Origin: Cristatella mucedo
Lineage: Eukaryota > Bryozoa > Phylactolaemata > Cristatellidae
Direction: 5' to 3'
Assembly (NCBI GenBank): GCA_009760855.2
Contig: WPIO01000144.1
Location: 205,001-269,000, forward strand
Length of the DNA: 64,000 bases
The notes beneath the pieces are model-generated. The model was not told the origin of the DNA and did not search any database. It was given only the letters and a program-made list of their open reading frames with translations. The stretch's first letter is position 1, and every line of letters starts with the position of its first letter. This document shows positions 12,518 to 24,043 of the stretch, piece by piece. Position numbers and translations under genes: made by a program.

Positions 12518-13310
12518 GCAGGAAATGCACGCGGAAAGATCGAGAAAATCGTACGAGTTCGTGTTCAGTCTCGTGGTGAGTCCGCCACGCGATCGAGCTG
12601 CAATGTTAAGAGTCGCGAAAGGATTAGGCACGGGTCGAGGGTCGCCGAGGAACGAGCGAGACAGAGACCGCTTGCAGTGGCTGCGGCGAATGACGTTGCA
12701 CTGTGGGTCGGCACGTTGAGATTTCACAAGGCAACAAGTGACGCCGGTAACTGTGAACTGTTCGACGCCATTGTTGGCGGTCGCTGCAGCGCTATGGTCG
12801 TCGGACTCTGACGCGACTCGCATTCAATGCGCACCTGCAGAGACGCAAAACACCGACGTCCTTCTAATCGTGTCGTCTCTTCGAGAGCCAACGTGTAACT
12901 GCGGCGAATGACGTGGGCGAACTGGCCTTTCAGCTTACTTAAGCCGCCGGCGGCGGCGGCTTCGATTGCACAAGATTGCACGAGATTGGGTAGCGGCTCG
13001 TGGGCTCGCGATGGCGGCGCGACGAAGAGCGAAGATCCCACAAGCGAGTCGTGGCTTTGTTAGCGACGGCTGTATTATATGATATAGCAGCCGTCGTGTG
13101 TGCTGATCCGGAGCACGTGGTGTCAAGACAGAAGAGAGCGGATAGCTTGCGTACAGGCCGACGCACAGGCAGAAAGCGAAATGCCGGCAGGGAACGCGTC
13201 ACGTGCCGGCATGGAGCGTTCCCGTTGGGCGAACGGAATGTCTCTGGGGGGGCGGAACCACGTGACGGTAAGGACACGCCCACAATTGCACTAGCTCCGC
13301 CTCATCGGGG
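12518..13310. other. Module spacer downstream of Ly6 gene A
   Basis: CpG-rich DNA between the minisatellite and the Ly6 poly(A) signal. Overlapping ORFs on both strands (200 codons minus at 12,221-12,823; 143 codons plus at 12,288-12,719) persist in the other copies mainly because the copies are young. In B the 200-codon frame is cut by a stop. I do not call them genes. Confidence 0.5.
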
Positions 13311-13330
13311 CGGATAACGCTCGCCCACTG

Positions 13331-13336
13331 TTTATT
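13331..13336 (-). terminator. Poly(A) signal AATAAA of Ly6 gene A
   Basis: AATAAA on the minus strand, about 300 bases past the stop codon. The same hexamer in the same context is kept in copies B (22,266-22,271), C (26,759-26,764, plus strand) and D (about 30,948-30,953). Confidence 0.7.
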
Positions 13337-13437
13337 TGATTTTTTTCAGCGGCGAAACACTTAGCGACGGAATGCTGTGCGAGGCGCGCGGAGATTCGCG
13401 CGCCTCGCATCCTGCCATCTTAGCATTTGGCGGCGTC

Positions 13438-13464
<27 letters not shown>
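13438..13464. repeat. (GA)n in the Ly6 A 3' UTR
   Basis: A short GA/CT tract between the stop codon and the poly(A) signal. It is present at the same place in all four copies but its length varies strongly (about 90 bases in C, about 115 impure bases in D). Confidence 0.9.
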
Positions 13465-13468
<4 letters not shown>

Positions 13469-13636
13469 CTCCGTGCGAATATATTTCGGCGTCAGCGCGC
13501 AAGCGCACAAGAGAGCAAAACCGTGCTCCTCCAGCCGAGCCCCGAGCCGCCGTCCCGCGACCCGAGAGGTCCGCGCGCGCGCGAGGTTCGGCCTGACGCC
13601 CGGCTGACGCGCGATCGGGACGGATCATGGACGCCT

Positions 13637-15113
13637 CTAGCGGAGCATGGCCGCCGCGACGGCGGAGAGCACCATAGCGACGGTCGAGCGAGCGCCGACG
13701 ACGGCCGAGTTGCACTTGTCACCAGAGCAGAAGCACGTTGTGACCTTGACCCCAGTGCCGCTGAAGATGTCGCCGACGGTGGTGCATCCGGTCGCAATCG
13801 TGAACAGCGAGCACGCCCTGACCGTGACGGTGGTCGTGTCTCCTGAGGTGCGCAAAAGTGAGCGAGGCCGTGACGGCGAGCTAAGCTCCTTTCGACACGG
13901 CGAATGAGCACGCGACAGTCGAGTGCCCCGAAATGCACCAGAAGTGGCAGCTTCCGCCCGCCCTCCCGCCCGCCCGCATAGTGGCCCAGAGAAGCTAGGG
14001 CGGCTGCGGCTGCGGAGGCGGACTCACCGAGCAAGGCCGTGCTTGTGGTCACTTTAGAGCAGACACCGGTGGAGCACGACGCCGACAGCGAGCTCGACGA
14101 AAACGGGTCGGCGCAGTCAGAGCTGACCAGGTCGGTGCACTGGTAGCAGTCTCCGGAGGCTGAAGCGCGGAAGGCGTGGCGCGAGTCGCGGCGGCGAGCG
14201 AGCAAGCAAGTGGGCGTGCGTGAGAGCGACAGCCATGATCGCCGCTGCTAGGATTTCATCATGCAGGCCTCATTGAACGGCCAGGACCGTTTCAAGCCTG
14301 CGAGAGCCCTCAAATCTTGTCTAGGAATAGAGCGATTGGCCCACAAATTGGATAAGAAAACCTCGCTTTCGAATGCAATCCAACTAATCCCTTTCCCTTA
14401 GATGGCGAGCCCTCATGGCACACTAAGCAAGGCGTTTGCTTTCACGACCTTGGTCCCGAGGTCGTGGATTAGATTCCGGCTGTGGGCAATCTGCAAGCGG
14501 TGGTGATAGCCTTCGAGGTTCTTCTGTCGCTATACAAAAGAGGCCGTTTAATCAGCTTGGATTTCTTTTTAGTTTAGCCGCCTGCCGTCATCCACAGCGG
14601 CCCTGTCTCATTGGCTGTTGGACTTTGGACGTCACGTGGCTCGGTAACCAAAGTAGGCGCTAGCGTCCATCGCTGCTGTCGATTCCGACGCGGCCATTTC
14701 TCCCAGCCCCAGAGTAGTCCGCCGCGTTTACGAAATGCCCTGACAACCAATTTCAGTTTCCCTTTGAAGCGCTGAATGAAGTCGGCAGCGTGCCACCTCG
14801 CCGTTCTAACGCTGCTCGCCAGCTGCAGCGGCCAGCCCTTGAGACTAGCATAGAGCCTAGCAGTAACGCTCTGTAAGACGACGGTGGTGCGTGCGACGCA
14901 GCAAGCTAGACCTGCGACGACGTCTGCGTCGCGGGTTCTCGCTCGTCCCTCACTATCGCCGAGTCAATGGCGGCGACGGGGTACTGGCGCTGCCACGCCG
15001 CACAGCCGCCGAGGCCACCTGCGCGAGAGCGTAGCTTTACCTTGCTGGACGGCCAGTGCAAAGGCTAGCAGTAGGGCTAGCCGCGGAGTGGCTGATGCGA
15101 GGACGGTGGCCAT
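13637..15113 (-). CDS. Ly6/three-finger GPI-anchored protein, copy A (3 exons)
   Basis: Predicted secreted, membrane-tethered Ly6/uPAR-domain protein of 136 residues. Exons are 15,113-15,041, 14,159-14,028 and 13,842-13,637. Introns are GT-AG and both interrupt the frame in phase 1; total coding length is 411 bases including stop TAG. Exon 1 encodes a signal peptide (MATVLASATPRLALLLAFAL, residues 1-20, cut likely near 24). The start has a favourable context (AAG before, G after). The mature domain has ten cysteines at 29, 32, 40, 53, 58, 79, 88, 105, 107 and 112. It includes CYQCTD, DCADPF and TTCFCSGDKCNSA, the CxxC start and CxC...CN end of the family. Residues 122-136 are hydrophobic and Ala-rich, a GPI-attachment signal. 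Invertebrate relatives include Quiver- and CD59-like proteins; the ligand is unknown. Intron 1 holds a SINE. Confidence 0.88.
14415..14575 (+). mobile_element. SINE type II in intron 1 of Ly6 A
   Basis: tRNA-like head GGCACACTAAGCAAGGCG, then GGTGGTGATAGCCTTCGAGG, CTATACAAAAGAGG and TTTAATCAGCTT. The same insertion sits at the same place in copies B and D, so it predates the duplication. Confidence 0.85.
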
Positions 15114-15500
15114 CTTGCGTCAGCCGAAGCGCCTAGGCGAGCGGTATTATTGCGAGTGCCGGCCTGAAGCACGGGTGAGCTTACATGAGTGGCGAGAGAC
15201 AGCGAGAGGCCACAGCTGCTGCCTAGCGTTCGTACAATGACCCATTGTACATCAGCGTTGAGTAAACGCCTCGCAACCCTGAAGGTAAAAAGCTACCATA
15301 CAAAAGAAACCATGGCAATTATTCGGATTAAGGTCACAGGAGTGCTTAGGAGAACAACTGGTCGAAATAGCCAATGAATCGAGTAGTCTTCCTACCAGTG
15401 TGAATGTTAGCAGCTTGCCGAAATCAGTTCTGAAAGTTGGAATGGTCGCAAGCATTCCCTTAGCTCAGGTTAAAGCCTGAGTGATTAATTTCGCCTAACA
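15114..15500 (-). promoter_or_regulatory. Probable upstream region of Ly6 A
   Basis: The sequence 5' of the exon 1 start codon is conserved in B and D. CpG-rich DNA spans the exon 1 area. No TATA box stands out at a convincing distance. The promoter role is inferred from position only. Confidence 0.3.
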
Positions 15501-15539
15501 CTTGTGTGCGAAAGATCAGGGCTATACCTCATTATTTGT

Positions 15540-15760
15540 TGAATCATTGAATCCTAATCCAAAAATGCTGATGTCAGCGACTAACCGTTTCCTTAACAGC
15601 TCCCAGGTCAGCTCCTTTCGCAGTGATCCTTGTGACTTTCGAGCCGATCGCTTCGGTAGCTTCTTTGTCAACCAGATCAACAAGATCGGAGAGTCCATCA
15701 CTAAGGTAGTACTAACATCTCTTGAATCCTGCCCCTAAGTTCTTCAAAATGTAATATTAT
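15540..15760 (+). mobile_element. LINE linker/RT-start fragment (module A)
   Basis: The frame reads MSATNRFLNSSQVSSFRSD, then an FGSFFVNQINKIGESITKVV block ending at TAA. This resembles the FAxFFxxKIxxIR segment found between endonuclease and RT in CR1/L2-like ORF2 proteins. It is repeated at 24.5 and 33.3 kb. It is a fragment, not a gene. Confidence 0.65.
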
Positions 15761-17859
15761 TTTCATTATCATTGCTTTTCTTATGCCTGACATCGGAGCT
15801 AAGGCTTTGAGATTTTTGTTTCGAGTTTTTAGATTTTAGATTTAGATTTCGTATTTAAGCTTTTGATTCTTGACCTGGGTGGGTAACAAAGCAAATATTG
15901 CAGAGTTGATCCTAAGGCAGTGCTACAAACGCGCTGCATCTGCTGCTGAGCTGCTGTTCTCGAGCCACAAACAGCTCTATGGGAACACTGTCTGTCCTTG
16001 CTGGCAAGTGAAAGATACACGTGACGTCTTTTGACCTCGTTTCGGAGCTTCGCAAATGTAAATTCGGTATCAAAGCACTCACGAACACTTAGATTGAGGA
16101 GAAATAGAGGCAGCAATTCAGAACACGCTTGCCTCGACGTAGAAATGAAATTGTCAGGACCATTGAACTATACACCGGTACACTACCCATAGAGAAACTC
16201 CCTGCTTGGCTGGAATGCTAGGGTACAACTTATTACATCCCTCATTACATGTCCGGAGGGCAACTGACGACTTATTGCTCAGTATGCTGCCTTACTATAG
16301 ACGAATAGATCGAGCTCAAAAAAATCGGTATAACTAATTCGAATGCTTCGAGAGAACATGTGTTTGTGAAAGTTCTTAGCTGGCGGCTGAGCTTGGCGCA
16401 GCGTGACGTGGGCAGCGTTCTCCTCTCCTTGAAATCATACCTGGCCGATGCATACGAGTTTGACAGGGCAAGCTACGTCGCCTCTTACCCGGTCACTCCA
16501 TTTACCGCCACCACGAAAACATCCCTCAGCCTCACAGAACCCGTCGCCGGCAGCTTTGGTTATGGTGCCACCGTCGTTGCCTGGCACATCGTCTGCCATT
16601 GCTGTTGCAGCTTCTGATTGCTTCCGTCGCCCTCCCCTGCTGTCCGTCCATCTTGTACCATCCCCACACACCACAGCCGCACTCTATCATCCGGGCTAGC
16701 TAGTTCGGCTAGCAAAGCCTCACGAAGCAGCATGGAGTCATCGTTGGTGGGCGGTGCCATGAAATAGTAGACCCACCAGGAGCCGTCGCTAGCCGATCCG
16801 ATTCGCTCTCTTCCAGCATTGTATATACTCTGTCTGTTACCTCCACTGTGGCATGTATTTCTGACATGTTCAAATGGATGGCAGCAAACCTTTGAAGTGT
16901 AATGGAGCTAAGACTCACTAACTGGGGTCAAACCGAAAGCTATTTCCTAATAGGAAACTCTAACCTTCAAACTAGCTGGGCTCAGCACATCTCTTGCAGC
17001 CTGTGTGCAGAGTCTGTGTGTCCACTTCAAACATAACTTTTCAATGCATATGTGAACATCAACTCAACATTATAAAGCTGACTTATTTTAACCAAGACCA
17101 TACTGATAAAAAGAATTTCTTGTTCGGATTATAACTGTGCAGCCATGTTGATCATTAAAATCACGTTGAAACTTCTGTAACCCACTAATTTCTGAGCTTC
17201 TTTCCTGCAAAATAAGACAATTTAACAAAAAACTCTGCAACTAGGCTTTTCTGACTCGAGCATCGGAACTAAAGCATCGCATAGATTCTCCAGACCTGCA
17301 CTTCATTCCACCGAACAGTTCATATTATTCAAGATTGCTTCGCTAATCTGTGCGTCCCTCTATTTTCTTCCTTTGGCAGATATATCCAAAGTGCTTACAC
17401 ACCAGTATTGCGAGTGCAGCACAATCTCTGCCTCGAGCACCGCTGCACCCTTATTGCCTCGAGCACTGCTGCACCCTTGAGTGCCTCAAGAACCGCTGGA
17501 GCACCTGCCAGCAAACGAAAAGTGCCTTCGGCGCATCTCCTGCCTGGGCCCGGGCGCCCCGTAGCAACTGACTGCCTGTTGCACGAATTCTGCTTATATG
17601 CCGCCAATCCCCCGTATGATTAGGCAACTAGTTCCTGCTCATTACAATTCATTATCCGTGACTCTTATTTCAGCAGTTGTAATGAAGCAGGTGTAGAACA
17701 TCAATGGTCCTGTACAGCCGAAGAGAGCTATCCCAGAGGCATTAAGCAGAACTGCCTATCCATCGCTTCAGGTGACCTCTATCTGTGGACTGAGAGGTCG
17801 CATATTATGGCTCTCGTCGCTTGGTTGTGAAGATTTTCAAATTCCCTTTAGAATGGTCC
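15761..17859. other. Module A sequence without recognised gene
   Basis: Conserved in B, D and partly C because of the duplication. Frames at 16,360-16,760 shift between copies, so they are not under coding constraint. Near 17,420-17,480 an imperfect CGAGCAC(C/T)GCTGCACCCTT duplication is visible. D keeps about 210 bases of RT (34.49-34.70 kb) missing at 17,055, and lacks about 330 bases seen at 15,830-16,150. Confidence 0.5.
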
Positions 17860-20800
17860 GTCGACATATATTCCCCCGAAGCCCGTAAATCGCTATCAAG
17901 CAATGTAACGTCAGAGACACTGGAACGGGTCGTGGCAGACCTGCTGAACTCATATATCGAAACCTCACACCTGGTTAGTAATTTCCAGTCTGGCTTTCTT
18001 CGAGCTAATCACTCCACAGAGTCAGCATTGCTTAGGGTATACAACGACCTACTTAGGAATGCAGACATGGCTAGAGTGTCTCTACAGTTGTACAGCCTCT
18101 TTTCAAACATATCCTGATTTGAAGCAAAGCTTTCAAGTCTTCACAACAAGTAAGTAGAAATTAAGGTTGTTTGTGCATGATTGTGGATCTCAGCATGGTA
18201 TCGTATTATCATTATCTAGCTTGGGATGAATAACTGAGGATCTGTATCTGTGATTTATGCATGAAATAGGTTTGTTGGCCAATCTATTTGATTATCAGCC
18301 CTAACACAGATATAATGGAAAGTATAGAGTGCTGGCTGGTTGGTATATAACGGTTTTTGTAAAGGTCATTAGCAAAGGGTTGGCTTGTTGGGCTAGGCCA
18401 TGCAAAATGTGCTCTGAATAAGTTTTCTCTATGACATTCTTCCATTTGGCAATGCTTTTTACCACTCATGTTTAATTAACTAATGATTGGTGAGATTGCT
18501 TAGTACTTAAGCTAAATGCTGCTACATCTTGACAACGTATACTGACCTTAAAGTAGAAATGAGTCATCATCTTAGCTAGGCCGATGTGAAGCTAATTTGC
18601 TCAATGGATAACTTGAGTAATTTTGTTAAGCTTTATTCAGTCATCATGCCCAGGTCACGGTGCCTTTATGAAGTCAAACAGGTCATTTTCGGTCTGCTTA
18701 GAGAATAATATAGCATTGAAACTGGTGCATGCATCCGTGGCATCCCTACTGGACCTGTGGAAATCTCTACTTCCGGGTCTTCCTGCCTCCGCAAAATTAA
18801 GTTTCCAGTGTTATGCAACTGTGCAGCTGGGCTTGTCTTTTGTAAAAGTTGCAACTTCAATATTACAACCACTTCACAAAGATCTTTAACGGCTCCCCTT
18901 GATTTCAATACTCGCCTTGAGGTCTAGTAGTTCTCTTGCTCTCAGCGATCTATGGAAACTACTTTTCTTATCGGGTTAGGCATTCCGACTTAACTTGTTA
19001 GCTGTGCCTCGAATCAACATCAAATCCTTTGGCGACAGAGAATCCATTTTCGAAACTCCCAAAGCCCGGAACTTACAACCAACTGCCCTAACACACTAAC
19101 ATTTAGAAGGTCGCTCACTTTTAGGTCTCTTCATTCTATGGCTCCAGCCTATCTTTCAGATATACTACCCCATCAGGCTAAGCATCGTACCACCCGCTTC
19201 TCGGAATCCAACAGTCTGGAAATACCTCATACGAACCTTAAATCCTTTGGAGACCGTGCATTTAGCTCGTATGCTCCCAAAGCCTGGAACTCCCTCCCGA
19301 CCTGCGTCAGAACATCCCATGACCTGACCACATTTAAAAGAAACTTAAAAACACCTATTTAGGACAGCATTTAGTGGGTCCCTGTGATTCGTCCTTGATG
19401 TGCTTATGCGTGCTAACACTGTGCATGCTGCCACTAACCACATTTGCATGCTGACCCTGTACATGTCACACCTTGCCATATTATTCATTTCGTTTGTTTT
19501 TCAAGCATGATTTTACTTACTATTCTATTGCATATCACTTTGCAGCAAATGTAAAGCGCCTAGAAAGAGATTAGGTTCTCTGAGGGCACTTTATCAAGTG
19601 CAATATTATTATTATTATTGTTATTACTTGTTTTGATTGATCTTTCGGTGGCCTTTGATACCATCGATCACAGAGTTCTTCTGGAGAGCCTCTCATCTTG
19701 CCTGGGCATCACTGGCACTGATCTGCAATCGTTCAGGTCCTATCTCAGTGGCAGAATCCATAGTATCGACGTGAACGGACAAAGATCATCTGAAGTACCT
19801 CTGAAATATGGAGTACCTCAGGGCTCCGTGCTAAGTCCGGTTCTTTTCATGGTTCATACTCTCCCTCTTGCTGATATGAATGCAAACACAATCTAGACTT
19901 TCACTTCTATTCGGATGACACTCAGTTGTACCTTGACTATGATCCCTCCCAGCCTTCGAGCACCTCAAATTCTTTCAACTCACTTGCTGCATGCATAGAT
20001 GACATCGGCACATGGATGGTAGCAAATTTTCTAAAACTAAGCGATGATAAAACTAACGTACTAGTTATGGGCAAACCCAATGTGATTCATAAATTGGAAA
20101 GGCTGACGCTCAAAATTGGCTCTGCCAGCATATCTCCTGTTGAATTAGCTCGGAATCTAGGCGTCATATTCCAAAGCGACCTCTTGTTAGATGACCATAT
20201 CAGCTCCACAGTCAAATCTGCCTATTTTCATCATCATAACATTGCTAAAATTTAGGCTTGTTTAGATAAGGATACCACGTCCAAATTGGTCCATGCATTC
20301 GTGATATCCCGTCTCAACTTCTGCAACTCACTGCTTACTGGCCTACCAGCATGTGCAATCAAGCGATTGCAGCCTGTGCAAAACTCAGTAGCTAGGCTTG
20401 TCTGTCGTGAGCGCAGCAGTTGCCACATCACACCACTTCTCGCCGACCTGCACTGGCTACCAGTCAAGCAACGGATCGACTTCAAGGTTTTCTCGCTCAC
20501 TTTTTGGTCACTTCATTCTTTGGCTCCAGCCTATCTCACAGATCTACTACCCCACCAGGTCATGCATCGTACCACCCGCTTTTCGGAATCCAGCAGTTTA
20601 CCAATACCTCCTACAAACCTCAAATCCTTTGGAGACCGTTCATTTAGTTTGCATGCTTCCAAAGCCTGGAAATTCCTCCCGACCTGCATCAGAACATCCC
20701 CTGACTTGACAGCATTTAAAAAGAACTTGAAAACACAGCTATTAGAACAGCATTTAGTGGATCCCTGTGATTCGCCTTTAACGTGCTTATGCGTGCTGAC

Positions 20801-20995
20801 ACTGCATGCTGCCACTAACCACATTTGCATGCTGACCCTGTGCATGTCACCCCTAACCATGTTATTCAAGTTGTTTGTTTATCAAGCATGATATTACTCA
20901 CCATTCACTCGCATTTCCATTTGCAGCAAATGTAAAGCACCTAGCAAGAGATTGAGTTCTTCGAAGGCGCTTTATCAAGTGCATTACTATTAATA
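17860..20995 (+). mobile_element. LINE family 1 copy, interrupted by a nested LINE
   Basis: Spans the RT palm to the 3' tail. Blocks: ETLERVVADLLNSYIE, SNFQSGF, then after the 18,086-19,616 insertion [44 protein letters not shown] (catalytic DD; Ser in place of the Ala seen at 63.6 kb), LARNLGVIFQSD and HWLPVKQRIDFKV. It is dead: a one-base deletion near 19,875 leads to a stop at 19,894, and another stop TAG lies at 20,253. A copy with the same lesions lies inverted at 28,020-29,655. The tail near 20,960-20,995 is GCGCTTTATCAAGTGCATTA plus degenerate ATT. Confidence 0.9.
18086..19616 (+). mobile_element. Nested insertion ending in a LINE family 1 3' end
   Basis: Interrupts the RT frame between MARVSL and VLIDLSVAFD. 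Arm C gives the empty site. The last 500 bases (about 19,110-19,616) are a 5'-truncated family 1 end: MAPAYLSDILPHQAKHRTTR, NLKSFGDRAFS, CAGCAAATGTAAAGCGCC, hairpin and an (ATT)n tail. At most a 2-3 base target duplication (TAC) is seen. The first kilobase (18,100-19,100) is unrecognised. Confidence 0.75.
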
Positions 20996-21009
20996 CTATT
21001 AAATACATA

Positions 21010-21470
21010 TAATATACACCGTATGAGTTTATCCAGTGTGCAACGACTGGTTCCAGTATCTTTGATTGCAATGGTAGAAGAGAAAGTGGGCGGAAGTTGC
21101 TCAAGCTCTTTTGACCTAGTGTTGCTTTCTTGAGTAGTAGCCTGACTACGGCCTTTCTGAGAGGTTGCTGGGACACGACCTGGGGCTAAAGGCCTATGAA
21201 TGATGCTAGTTTTGCGTGGCAGCACCAGATTAGTGCATTTTAGAAGCAGGACAGTGGGAATAGGGTTCAAAGAACGTGTCGTCTTTTTGTATTCGGATTT
21301 GAACTTTATGATGAAGTCACTATTGACCTCCTTGAATGTAAACTTTGAGGTGCTGCAAGGAATTGAGGGACGGAATTCCTGAGGTTTTAATTTCGGTTTA
21401 CTGAACTCAAATCCAACGTCATCCACAGTCTCTGGCGCAGTCTCACTTTTGACGACGACCAATCGCAAAC
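21010..21470 (-). mobile_element. LINE family 1 RT N-terminal fragment (module B)
   Basis: Near-identical to 11,755-12,200: KFTFKEVNSD, SEYKKTT, LNPIPTVLLLKCTN, and in another frame KKATLGQKSLSNFRPLSLL. It is broken by a frameshift between these blocks. Confidence 0.8.
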
Positions 21471-21660
21471 GCTACATGCTAGACGCTATTCACGACCGTG
21501 TGAACCTGAGAGGAAGCAGCTGCTGGCCGCGGTAATCGCAAAAGCGCGGTGAAAATGTGGCCAGGTCGACGAGAGCGACATTGTCTGCTAGTTCGACGAG
21601 GTCCAGCTTGTCGGAGAGGGCACACTGTAAGATGAAAATCGCGAAGTTGGCTCTGACTGT

Positions 21661-21785
21661 CAGCTCGCATTGGGCACGCTGGCGACCGCTCGTTACGTCA
21701 GTCAGCTCGCATTGGGCACGCTGGCGACCGCTCGTTACGTCAGTCAGCTCGCATTGGGCACGCTGGCGACCACTCGTTACGACGC
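21661..21785. repeat. 42-bp minisatellite, 3 copies (module B)
   Basis: Units start at 21,661, 21,703 and 21,745. TTACGTCA lies at 21,693-21,700 and 21,735-21,742. Confidence 0.95.
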
Positions 21786-22265
21786 GGCAGGAAATGCACG
21801 CGGAAAGATCGAGAAAATCGAAAGATTTCGTGTTCAGTCTCGTGGTGAGTCCGCCACGCGATCGAGCTGCAATGTTAAGAGTCGCGAAAGGATTAGGCAC
21901 GGGTCAAGGGTCGCCGAGGAACGAGCGAGACAGAGACCGTTTGCAGTGGCTGCGGCGAATGACGTTGCACTGCGGGTCGGCACGTTGAGATTTCACAAGG
22001 CAACAAGTGACGCCGGTAACTGTGAACTGTTCGACGCCATTGTTGGCGGTCGCTGCAGCGCTACGGTCGTTGGACTCTGACGCGACTCGCATTCAATGCG
22101 CACCTGCAGAGACGCAAAACACCGACGTCCTTCTAATCGTGTCGTCCCTTCGAGAGCCAACGTGTAACTGCGGCGAATGACGTGGGCGAACTGGCCCTTC
22201 AGCTGACTGCCGCGGCGTCGATTGCACGAGCCCGCCTCATCGACACGGACAACGCTCGCAGGCTG

Positions 22266-22271
22266 TTTATT
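22266..22271 (-). terminator. Poly(A) signal AATAAA of Ly6 gene B
   Basis: Minus-strand AATAAA about 295 bases past the stop codon, in the same context as in copy A. A short GA tract (22,381-22,398) lies between stop and signal. Confidence 0.7.
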
Positions 22272-22564
22272 TAACTTTTTCAGCGGCGAAGTGCTTGCCG
22301 ACAGAATGCCGTGCGAGATGAGCGGAGATTCGCGAAGGTGTCAGTTCGGCAGCGGGTGCTCGTTGCATTTGGCGGCGTCAAAAGAGAGAGAGAGAGAAGG
22401 AGTGAGATAGAGCCATTCGTGTGAATACATTTCGGCGTCAGTGAGAGTAAGCACACAAGAGAGCGAACCCGTGCTTCTGCAGCCGAGCCTAGCCGCTGTT
22501 CCGCGACCCGAAGACTCTCGGGACCGCTGGGGAACCTCCGGCGGCAGCGGCGACGCGAGCTCCT

Positions 22565-24043
22565 CTAGCGGAGCATTGCTGCTGCCGCCGCGACGGCGGA
22601 CAGCACCAGAGCGGCGGTCGATCGAGCGCCGACGACGGCCGAGTTGCACTTGTCCCCGGAGCAAAAGCACGTGGTGATTTTGATTCCGTTGCCGCTGCTG
22701 ATGTCGCCGACGGTGGTGCAATTGGTTGCCACCGAAATCGGCGAGCACAACCTGGCCGTGACGGTGGTCGTGCTTCCTGAGGCGCAGGAAAGCGAGCGAG
22801 GCCGTGACATCGAGCTACACCCCTTTCGACGTGGTGAATGAGCGCGCGACAGACGAGTGCCCTGAAATGCGCCGGAAGTGGCGACTCGCTCCCGCCCGCC
22901 CTGATAGCAGCCCAAAGAAGCGGCGGCGGCGGCGGCTGCGGAGGCGTACTCACCGAGCAAGGCCGTGCTTGTGGAAACTTTAGAGCAAATCCCGGAAGGA
23001 CATGACGTCGACAGCGAGCTCGACGAAAACGGCTCGCCGCAGCCACTGGTCACGCTGGTGCACGCGTAGCAGTCTCCGGCGGCTGCTAAGCGGAAGACGT
23101 GGCGCGAGTCGCGTCGGCGAGCGAATCGCGGCGGCGAACGAGCGAGCGAGCGACAGCCTTGATTGACGCTGCTTGCTAGGATTTCATCATTCGCGCCTCC
23201 TTGAACGGCCACGGCCGTTTCAAGCCTGCGAGAGCCCTCAAATCTCGTCTAGCAATGGAACAATTGGCCCACGAATTTGATAAGAAAACCTCGTTTTCGA
23301 ATGAAATCCAACTAATCCCTTTCCCTTAGGTGGCGAACCGCCATGGCACACTGAGCAAGGCGGTTGCTTTTACGAAGTTGGTCCCGAGGTCATGGGTTAG
23401 ATTCCGGATGTGGGCAATCTGCAAGCGGTGGTGATAGCCTTCGAGGTTCTCCTGTCGCTATACAAAAGAGGCCGTTTAATTAGCTTGGATTTTCTTTTTA
23501 GTTTAGCCGTCTGCCATCATCCGCAGCGGCCCTATCTCATTGGCTGTCGGACTTGGACGTCACGTGGCTTGGTAACCAAAGTAGGCGCTAGCGTCCATCG
23601 CTGCTGTCGATTCCGACGCGGCCATTTCTCCCAGCCCCCAGCCCCAGAGTAGCCCGCCGCGTTTATGAAACGCGCTGACAACCAATTTCAGTTTCCCTTT
23701 GGAGCGCTGAATGCAGTCGACAGCGCGCCGCCTCGCCGCACTAAGCTCGCAGCTGCAGTGGCGAGCCCTTGAGCCTAGCGTAGAGCCTAGCAGTAACGCT
23801 CGATAAGACGACGGCATTGCCTGCGACGCAGCAAGCTAGACCTGCGACGACGTCTGCGTCGCCGGCTCTCGCTCGTTCCTCACTATCGACGAGTCAATGG
23901 CGGCGACGGGGTACTGGCGCTGCCACGCCGCACAGCCGCCGAGGCCACCTGCGCGAGAGCGTAGCTTTACCTTGCTGGACGGCCAGTGCAAAGGCTAGCA
24001 GTAGGGCTAGCCGCGGAGTGGCTGATGCGAGGACGGTGGCCAT
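22565..24043 (-). CDS. Ly6/three-finger GPI-anchored protein, copy B (3 exons)
   Basis: Paralogue of copy A, 137 residues. Exons are 24,043-23,971, 23,082-22,954 and 22,776-22,565. Both introns are GT-AG and phase 1; coding length is 414 bases. The signal-peptide exon is identical to A. The mature domain keeps ten cysteines (29, 32, 39, 52, 57, 78, 87, 104, 106, 111) but differs at many loop positions: CYACTSVTSGCGEPF against CYQCTDLVSSDCADPF, and RLCSPISVATNC against RACSLFTIATGC. The end TTCFCSGDKCNSAVVGARS and the Ala-rich GPI tail are kept, with two extra Ala. Intron 2 is 177 bases, a multiple of three and free of stops, so its retention would add 59 residues in frame. Confidence 0.88.
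23339..23492 (+). mobile_element. SINE type II in intron 1 of Ly6 B
   Basis: Same insertion as in copy A, about 8% different by eye over 160 bases. Confidence 0.85.

Larger units (their letters stand above)
11750..17920. repeat. Segmental duplication module A
   Basis: This block is repeated as B (about 20,995-26,092) and D (about 30,165-35,550), and partly as inverted arm C (26,092-30,145). Shared order: RT fragment on the minus strand, 42-bp minisatellite, Ly6 gene on the minus strand with a SINE in intron 1, plus-strand RT linker piece, then unique-looking module sequence. By eye, aligned stretches are roughly 90% or more identical. Boundaries are approximate. Confidence 0.85.

Noticed and set aside
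12221-12823. 200-codon minus-strand ORF and 143-codon plus-strand ORF over the minisatellite, with similar ones in B, C and D
   Set aside because: The 42-base unit is a multiple of three and keeps frames open on both strands. The modules are too young for conservation to mean selection, and B carries a stop within the minus frame.
20286-20891. 201-codon ORF identical to 28,139-28,744
   Set aside because: It is the C-terminal part of a LINE family 1 RT, copied by the inverted duplication and not a host gene.
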